From positions 1 to 9,800 of the forward strand of contig DAOWCW010000023.1 of NCBI GenBank assembly GCA_030639395.1: DNA of 9,800 nucleotides, given 5' to 3'. The notes under the pieces were generated by a model. That model worked only from the letters and a program-made list of their open reading frames with translations. It did no database searches and was not told the DNA's origin. Positions 6,349-9,800 of this stretch are shown piece after piece (the stretch's first letter is position 1; every line of letters begins with the position of its first letter). This stretch comes from an archaeon (lineage in GTDB: Archaea > Nanoarchaeota > Nanoarchaeia > Pacearchaeales > GW2011-AR1). The position numbers and the translations under genes were made by a program.

Positions 6349-6846
6349 CTATAAACACACTATCCTCTGCGAAGCATAAGCCTCACAAGCAACCTTATCA
6401 TCCTCAATCAAAAACGGCTGAACATCAACCAGCGTCACGTCACTAATGCTCTCAGCAACATAATCACTAAACTCATACATCACAGTATAATCACCACCCG
6501 GACTAATCTCTGCCCCCTCAGCATCAAAAACATAAAACCCAAAATCAGCATCCGGCCTATCATGAACCCTCAACACAAATCCATCAATATCAAACAGCCC
6601 CTTATTCTTCAACTTAACCGTCAAATTACCATCAACCCCAGAAAAACATTCATAGCTCTCAATAATAACATTAACATTCGCAGGACAAGTCGCAACATTA
6701 TCACTCTCAACATAAAACTTCAACCATCCATAAACTATCACCGAAAGCGAAATAGTAATCGAAATCAATAAAACATAAGCAACCAAATTACTAAGAGCTC
6801 TCTTGTCCCCATATCTTCCTATTTTTCTTAACTTACTTCCTTCCAT
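6349..6846 (-). CDS. Type IV pilin-like protein, disulfide-rich
   Basis: This 165-residue protein has a basic N-terminus (residues 1-16, ending GDKR), then ALSNLVAYVLLISITISLSV and the end of the helix near residue 46. The class III-like cleavage site would be after Ala17 rather than Gly, so processing by the same peptidase is likely but less certain. The mature part has Cys54, Cys67, Cys154 and Cys164, allowing two disulfides, and a beta-rich core with NLTVKLKNKGLFDIDGFVLR. The start ATG at 6846 lies 9 nt after the stop of the upstream pilin-like gene, so the two are co-transcribed and translation is probably coupled. Its last codon is 60 nt before the next pilin gene, which has its own promoter. 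Proteins of this pattern recur in DPANN pilin clusters by recollection. Confidence 0.8.
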   Translation of the reverse strand: MEGSKLRKIGRYGDKRALSNLVAYVLLISITISLSVIVYGWLKFYVESDNVATCPANVNVIIESYECFSGVDGNLTVKLKNKGLFDIDGFVLRVHDRPDADFGFYVFDAEGAEISPGGDYTVMYEFSDYVAESISDVTLVDVQPFLIEDDKVACEAYASQRIVCL

Positions 6847-6855
6847 TTTGCCTTA

Positions 6856-7446
6856 TTACTCAACAATAATATGCCGGTCCCCCCCAATCTCCTTCTGCAT
6901 AATAAAAATCACCTGTCGATAATCCGAAAGCGGAAAAACAAATTCATTCCCCTCAATCTCAACCAAAATATCATCACTACCCATTCTAGTAAAATCAGTG
7001 ACAGCTATCACTTCCGAACTCTCAAAATCCACAATATTCTCATCAATTGCCTGACAAGCATCTTCCAAGCAAATCCGACTTATCACCTCAGCATTCAACC
7101 CTTCAATCTCAACCCCATCAGCATAAATACTCTCCGACCCATAATTCTTCAAATCCATATCATCCCTATTTCCATAGATAAAAATAAAATCTGATCCAGG
7201 ACTTCTCTCTTCAATTTCCTCAGCCAACAAATCAACAAATTCACTCAAATTAACATTAGTATCAAATCCACTATAAACCTCATAATCCAAAACTACCCCA
7301 ACTTCCCTCTTAACCTCATAACTAAAATCATAAAAACTCCCAGGCTCATCATTCACAACTACCCGATTCGTACCAACGCCAAGGCTAATAACAACAGCCG
7401 AAATTATCACAGCTGCCAACAAAAAGAATTGTCCTCCTTTCTTCAT
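6856..7446 (-). CDS. Type IV pilin-like protein with class III signal
   Basis: This 196-residue protein begins MKKGGQFFLLAAVIISAVVI: a short basic leader ending in Gly-Gly, Gln at the likely mature position 1, and one hydrophobic helix to about residue 23. The rest is soluble and acidic, with two close cysteines in RICLEDACQAI. No conserved enzyme motif is visible. It is probably a minor pilin or pseudopilin at the head of a two-gene operon. The start is the ATG at 7446, six codons inside an upstream GTG, because TTTATAAA is centred 25.5 nt before it (leaderless), which makes the upstream GTG untranscribed. Next to it is the divergent spacer and, on the other strand, the PEP-CTERM gene. Confidence 0.78.
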   Translation of the reverse strand: MKKGGQFFLLAAVIISAVVISLGVGTNRVVVNDEPGSFYDFSYEVKREVGVVLDYEVYSGFDTNVNLSEFVDLLAEEIEERSPGSDFIFIYGNRDDMDLKNYGSESIYADGVEIEGLNAEVISRICLEDACQAIDENIVDFESSEVIAVTDFTRMGSDDILVEIEGNEFVFPLSDYRQVIFIMQKEIGGDRHIIVE

Positions 7447-7466
7447 AATAAACAAACATCCCACAA

Positions 7467-7477
7467 GTTTATAAAAC
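7467..7477 (-). promoter_or_regulatory. TATA box predicting a leaderless transcript
   Basis: The minus strand reads GAAAGTTTTATAAAC. TTTATAAA (7475-7468) is centred at 7471.5, 25.5 nt before the A of the ATG at 7446. The GAAAG just upstream fits a BRE. Confidence 0.65.
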
Positions 7478-7591
7478 TTTCACAACTCCAAAAACATCTT
7501 CAATCCAAAATCTTAAAAACCGCATACTGCTCCAAAATATACCAATATCATATTTAACAAAAACTCGCAAAAACAAAAAACTACAATAACT

Positions 7592-7618
7592 AAAAATTCA
7601 AATCAAACTTGAATTTTT
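7592..7618. repeat. 10-bp perfect inverted repeat in the divergent spacer
   Basis: AAAAATTCAA and TTGAATTTTT flank a 7-nt loop (ATCAAAC). It could be a symmetrical operator, a weak bidirectional terminator or the mark of an old insertion junction. Nothing in the sequence decides between these. Confidence 0.5.
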
Positions 7619-7708
7619 CAAAACTCACCAGAAACAAGCGAGAAAAGAAATACCCTCGGGAAAACCAAAAATTTCCAAGGAATAGTTATTTCAAAAAAAC
7701 AAACCCAT

Positions 7709-7718
7709 AGATGCATCT
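7709..7718. promoter_or_regulatory. Perfect palindrome AGATGCATCT, possible operator
   Basis: A 10-bp perfect palindrome sits 12 nt upstream of the candidate TATA box of the PEP-CTERM gene. Its symmetry and position fit a dimeric regulator site, but a palindrome of this length can occur by chance. Confidence 0.3.
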
Positions 7719-7730
7719 TTAGCTAACCCG

Positions 7731-7740
7731 TTTTTATTAA
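7731..7740 (+). promoter_or_regulatory. Candidate TATA box for the PEP-CTERM gene
   Basis: TTTTTATTAA is the best TATA-like element before the gene. A start about 26 nt downstream (near 7762) would give a leader of roughly 38 nt carrying the tandem ribosome site. No convincing bacterial -35/-10 pair or sigma-54 site was seen. Confidence 0.35.
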
Positions 7741-7742
7741 CA

Positions 7743-7764
7743 GGAATATCCAAAAAGGATATCC
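7743..7764 (+). repeat. Inverted repeat GGAATATCC-AAAAA-GGATATCC upstream of the PEP-CTERM gene
   Basis: ATATCC pairs with GGATAT around an AAAAA loop, and the stem extends by GG/CC with one bulged A. It ends 35 nt before the ATG, so it would be in the 5' leader or overlap the transcription start. It could act on DNA (operator) or RNA (leader hairpin). Confidence 0.5.
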
Positions 7765-7781
7765 AAAAAAAACTTCCTAAA

Positions 7782-7793
7782 AAGGAGAAGGAG
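7782..7793 (+). promoter_or_regulatory. Tandem Shine-Dalgarno AAGGAG-AAGGAG
   Basis: Two direct copies of AAGGAG precede the ATG at 7800, the second ending 6 nt before it, an optimal spacing. Upstream TCCT (7775-7778) could pair with AGGA (7783-7786) across four A, partly masking the first copy. The three pilin genes with TATA boxes listed here lack such sites. Confidence 0.75.
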
Positions 7794-7799
7794 ATTATT

Positions 7800-8381
7800 A
7801 TGAAAAGAATTGCCTCGATCTTAGCAATGGCTATAATGGCTATAATGCTAACAACTTCAAACTCGGCTCAGGCAACCCCAGTTGAAAATTTGGAACTCCA
7901 CACATTCATCTGGTCCGGAGAAACGGCCTATCAAATTTATGACGGGTTCGAAAACGAAACAATACTCGAAACCTCTTACTACACTGAAGATGAAGCATTA
8001 TACGGAAACGGAACAATGCTAGGATGCTTCTTTGATATCCCGGGCACGACCCTAGATTTACCATTCTCATTCTATATCGATCTATTTTCAACATACAATG
8101 GATTACTCTATAAAAACTACGACCACATCGATTACTCTACGCATGTAGAATTCTACAATGAAAACTTAAAAACATTTCACGCACACGCATTTATGGGCGA
8201 CATGTCCCTCCTCACAAATGTAACCTTCACGGGATACTACGGAAACGAAACAGTCTCTGCAGCAATGTATTTGGGAGAAGCCCCAGCTCCGGCCCCAGTC
8301 CCCGAACCAGCAACAATGCTCCTCTTAGGAACCGGACTTGCAGGCCTCGCCGGAATAAGACTAAGAAAGAAACAAAATTAA
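7800..8381 (+). CDS. Secreted protein with PEP-CTERM sorting signal
   Basis: This 193-residue protein has a Sec signal peptide (MKRIASILAMAIMAIMLTTS, then an A-Q-A cleavage site at 23-25) and a central beta-rich, aromatic and acidic domain that I do not recognise. Four N-X-T sequons (Asn52, 70, 140, 149) suggest glycosylation. After a proline/alanine linker come VPEPATMLLLGTGLAGLAGI (167-186) and a basic end RLRKKQN. This tripartite tail is the PEP-CTERM signal, which exosortase (EpsH family) recognises in Gram-negative bacteria, usually alongside exopolysaccharide genes. No exosortase or archaeosortase gene is in the window. The gene has a tandem Shine-Dalgarno and a strong intrinsic terminator. 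Its codon use is balanced (16 of the first 30 codons end in A/C, against 27 of 30 in the gene at 8606), which fits lateral acquisition from bacteria. Assembly chimerism is a less likely alternative. Confidence 0.88.
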   Translation: MKRIASILAMAIMAIMLTTSNSAQATPVENLELHTFIWSGETAYQIYDGFENETILETSYYTEDEALYGNGTMLGCFFDIPGTTLDLPFSFYIDLFSTYNGLLYKNYDHIDYSTHVEFYNENLKTFHAHAFMGDMSLLTNVTFTGYYGNETVSAAMYLGEAPAPAPVPEPATMLLLGTGLAGLAGIRLRKKQN

Positions 8382-8394
8382 TCTCTCATCACCC

Positions 8395-8442
8395 AGCCCA
8401 CAACCAAACTCCTCACAAGAGCTTGGTTGTGGCTTTTTTTTT
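8395..8442 (+). terminator. Intrinsic terminator of the PEP-CTERM gene
   Basis: CCACAACCAA (8398-8407) pairs with TTGGTTGTGG (8423-8432). The stem extends inward by CTC/GAG after one mismatch and outward by AG/CT past one bulged C. Nine T follow (8434-8442). It starts 14 nt after the stop codon. This is the strongest terminator in the window and has full bacterial form. Confidence 0.85.
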
Positions 8443-8575
8443 CGCAAACCCTATATACTACAATATACTATATTACAACATATATATCTAACTTCAATGC
8501 CCGAAAATATTCCCACTACTTCTCATAAAAATTAATTTTGCCTACCAACCACCCCAACCAACCCCAAACCAAAAC

Positions 8576-8586
8576 ACTTAAATAGT
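8576..8586 (+). promoter_or_regulatory. TATA box predicting a leaderless transcript
   Basis: ACTTAAATAGT contains TTAAATA centred at 8581, 25 nt before the ATG at 8606. No Shine-Dalgarno precedes the ATG. The register matches the pilin promoters on the other strand. Confidence 0.55.
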
Positions 8587-8605
8587 TAAATTACTAAGTA
8601 GTAAC

Positions 8606-9121
8606 ATGAAAACAAGAACCCTAATCACAGCAGCATCTCTCTACGCAGCAACTCAATTATTCTCAGCATGCATCCCAACAACAACAGCCACAATAGAAGG
8701 ACTAAGCCGAGAACAAAAACAGCAATACACAGCACAAAAAGCAGTCGCACAAAACCACACATTATTCTACCAAGGCTCTCTAAAAAACCCAGACGCAGTT
8801 ATCGCAGATGAAAACGGAGGACTAGAACTAGAAATAAAAAGAAACTCCTCATTCAAAAAAGTATCCCCAGAAAACACACAACAAATACTAAAACAAACTT
8901 ACAAAATGCGTCCAGAAAAAATGCAAATAAAAACAACAGAACAAGAAGCATCACTAGGATACATCTTCACATTCGCACACGGACCCGACGCCGAAGAAAA
9001 ATACGACATAACACCAAACACATCAAGTGGATATTTCTCAGTAATGGACAAATCCAGAAGCACTGGAAGCGGTGGCGGAGCTGGCGGTGGTAGCAGTGGT
9101 GGATCTGGCGGCGGAATTTAA
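8606..9121 (+). CDS. Predicted small lipoprotein with Gly/Ser-rich C-terminal tail, function unknown
   Basis: I do not recognise this 171-residue protein. It starts MKTRTLITAASLYAATQLFSAC; LFSAC resembles a lipobox with Cys22 as the lipid-modified residue (Phe at -3 is less usual). The middle (about 33-135) is charged and mixed alpha/beta, with a Gln-rich stretch EQKQQYTAQ. From about residue 153 the chain becomes GSGGGAGGGSSGGSGGGI, a flexible tail with GC-rich codons unlike the rest. Of its first 30 codons 27 end in A or C, so it is native to the + strand composition. A TATA box 25 nt upstream predicts a leaderless message. It is convergent with the Cys-rich gene at 9208 and has no functional partner in view. 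It probably sits on the outer face of the membrane. Confidence 0.7.
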   Translation: MKTRTLITAASLYAATQLFSACIPTTTATIEGLSREQKQQYTAQKAVAQNHTLFYQGSLKNPDAVIADENGGLELEIKRNSSFKKVSPENTQQILKQTYKMRPEKMQIKTTEQEASLGYIFTFAHGPDAEEKYDITPNTSSGYFSVMDKSRSTGSGGGAGGGSSGGSGGGI

Positions 9122-9154
9122 ATATGCAATAATTCACATAACCCATGCCTCTGG

Positions 9155-9179
9155 TTTTTAATATATTACAAATCTTTTT
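9155..9179 (+). terminator. Oligo-T runs downstream of the lipoprotein gene
   Basis: Two T5 runs (9155-9159 and 9175-9179) follow the stop codon at 9119-9121 with no strong stem. This is the common archaeal terminator form and a candidate only. Confidence 0.35.
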
Positions 9180-9207
9180 AACTCATTGAAAATTAAGAAT
9201 TTCTTAT

Positions 9208-9800
9208 TTAAGGAGAAATCCAGCTGGAACCAGATACCTCTACTATTCCCTGTACACTAATTAAATTCCCATTATCATCCACACCAGTATATGTTAAAGT
9301 AAATTCTTCAGAATTCAAATTTGTATAAAAATTATCACTCCAACTATATTGCCCATTAGCATCCACCCTACGATTAATCACAGCAGAATTACATCCAGAT
9401 TGCAAGGAACATAACTCTCCCCAAGTCAACGTCACCCCAACCCCACCACTCTCAACAAAAGTTCTATCATGATAATAATAATGATTCGGAGCAGTCCAAA
9501 CATAATTAATATTACTAAATCCTAAACTCAAACTAGCAACCCCACCAACACAAGCCCCATCACTACAAACCTCACTACCTCCACAAACCCCACAGTCCAC
9601 AGAGCCCCCACATATATTCTGAACACCACACTCGAAACCCAAACTCGCACAACTATCAACACAAGGAGCCTCACAACTCTCACTACTAACAAAACTAAGC
9701 CCACCAGAACAAACCGGATTCTCCAAACACTCCGTCGTCTCAGTCACATAACTAGAACACAAATAATCACAACCACATCCAAACAAACCACAGCCCCAAG
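9208..9800 (-). CDS. C-terminal part of a Cys-rich surface protein (5' end beyond the window)
   Basis: The frame ends with TAA at 9210-9208 and stays open to the right edge (the codons at 9798-9784 read WGCGL), so the gene begins outside the window; the TTG at 9786 is not a credible start. About 197 residues are visible. The first roughly 90 have many Cys in repeated short spacings, including SCASLGFECGVQNICGGSVD and CGVCGGSEVCSDGACV. This matches, by recollection, a small disulfide module seen in secreted proteins of DPANN archaea and myxobacteria, of unclear function. The last roughly 105 residues, after a switch at GGVASLSLGF, form a beta-rich Ig-like domain with only two Cys (CSLQSGC). 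There is no membrane anchor at the C-terminus. It is likely extracellular; adhesion or envelope structure is a guess. It is convergent with the lipoprotein gene, 86 nt apart. Confidence 0.75.
   Translation of the reverse strand, partial: WGCGLFGCGCDYLCSSYVTETTECLENPVCSGGLSFVSSESCEAPCVDSCASLGFECGVQNICGGSVDCGVCGGSEVCSDGACVGGVASLSLGFSNINYVWTAPNHYYYHDRTFVESGGVGVTLTWGELCSLQSGCNSAVINRRVDANGQYSWSDNFYTNLNSEEFTLTYTGVDDNGNLISVQGIVEVSGSSWISP

Larger units (their letters stand above)
7447..7799 (+). other. Divergent 353-bp spacer between the pilus locus and the PEP-CTERM gene
   Basis: I see no credible gene here on either strand. The left end holds the TATA box of the leftward pilin genes. The middle and right parts hold three palindromic structures (7592-7618, 7709-7718, 7743-7764) listed separately, plus a candidate TATA box at 7731-7740. 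The sequence is A-rich, with several A-tracts. The junction between the native pilus locus and the probably acquired gene should lie in this spacer. Confidence 0.6.

Noticed and set aside
221..7446. Archaellum (motility) operon
   Set aside because: There are no FlaH, FlaF/G, FlaX or FlaC/D/E-like genes, and several small diverse pilins instead of archaellin paralogues.
7690..7799. Bacterial sigma-54 or sigma-70 promoter before the PEP-CTERM gene
   Set aside because: No TGGCAC-N5-TTGC pair or convincing -35/-10 pair was found; only a TATA-like TTTTTATTAA.
8451..8490. AT-rich stretch with ATATACTA direct repeats as a promoter
   Set aside because: No gene or obvious RNA follows at a suitable distance; the lipoprotein gene has a better TATA box at 8576.
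9190..9210. TAAGAA/TTCTTA palindrome at the end of the Cys-rich gene as a terminator
   Set aside because: The loop is too small for a useful hairpin and the sequence is simple A/T-rich DNA.

Overview
The window reads as a low-GC archaeal chromosome. The protein style (very small class III-signal pilins, a FlaI/GspE-like ATPase, two FlaJ/TadC-like membrane proteins) and the TATA-box promoters suggest a DPANN lineage such as Woesearchaeota or Pacearchaeota. That placement is inferred from recall; no marker gene is present. The + strand is rich in A and C over the whole window. Minus-strand genes therefore use T/G-ending codons and the + strand gene at 8606 uses A/C-ending codons, as expected if the minus strand is the leading strand.

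Most of the window (221-7446, minus strand, transcribed right to left) is an archaeal type IV pilus locus. Five small type IV pilin-like proteins come first: 7446-6856, 6846-6349, 6288-5836, 5761-5300 (probable major pilin, with a strong Shine-Dalgarno and its own hairpin terminator) and 5072-4554 (the only one with a classical Glu at mature position 5). The assembly operon follows: secretion ATPase (4404-2872), an overlooked 52-residue protein (2743-2585), and two T2SSF/FlaJ-type platform proteins (2488-1169 and 1042-221). No prepilin peptidase lies in the window. Three of the pilin promoters have a TATA box centred 25.5 nt from the ATG, which predicts leaderless mRNAs; the ATPase and the major pilin have leaders with Shine-Dalgarno sequences.

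The two gaps on either side of the first platform gene are filled by two copies of one 94-bp element (1077-1170 and 2499-2592). They align without gaps at 71/94 identical bases, and both carry an 11-bp perfect hairpin at or over a stop codon. A shorter degenerate relative lies at 5170-5201.

The right part (7447-9800) is accessory. After a 353-bp divergent spacer with several palindromes comes a secreted protein with a textbook bacterial-style PEP-CTERM tail (7800-8381), a tandem Shine-Dalgarno, a strong intrinsic terminator and codon use unlike its neighbours, all suggesting lateral acquisition. Next are a small predicted lipoprotein with a Gly/Ser-rich tail (8606-9121, leaderless) and, convergent to it, the C-terminal part of a Cys-rich surface protein that runs off the right edge. 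At the left edge, bases 1-112 hold the last 36 codons of a + strand gene that looks like the C-terminus of an archaeal tyrosine recombinase (tentative).
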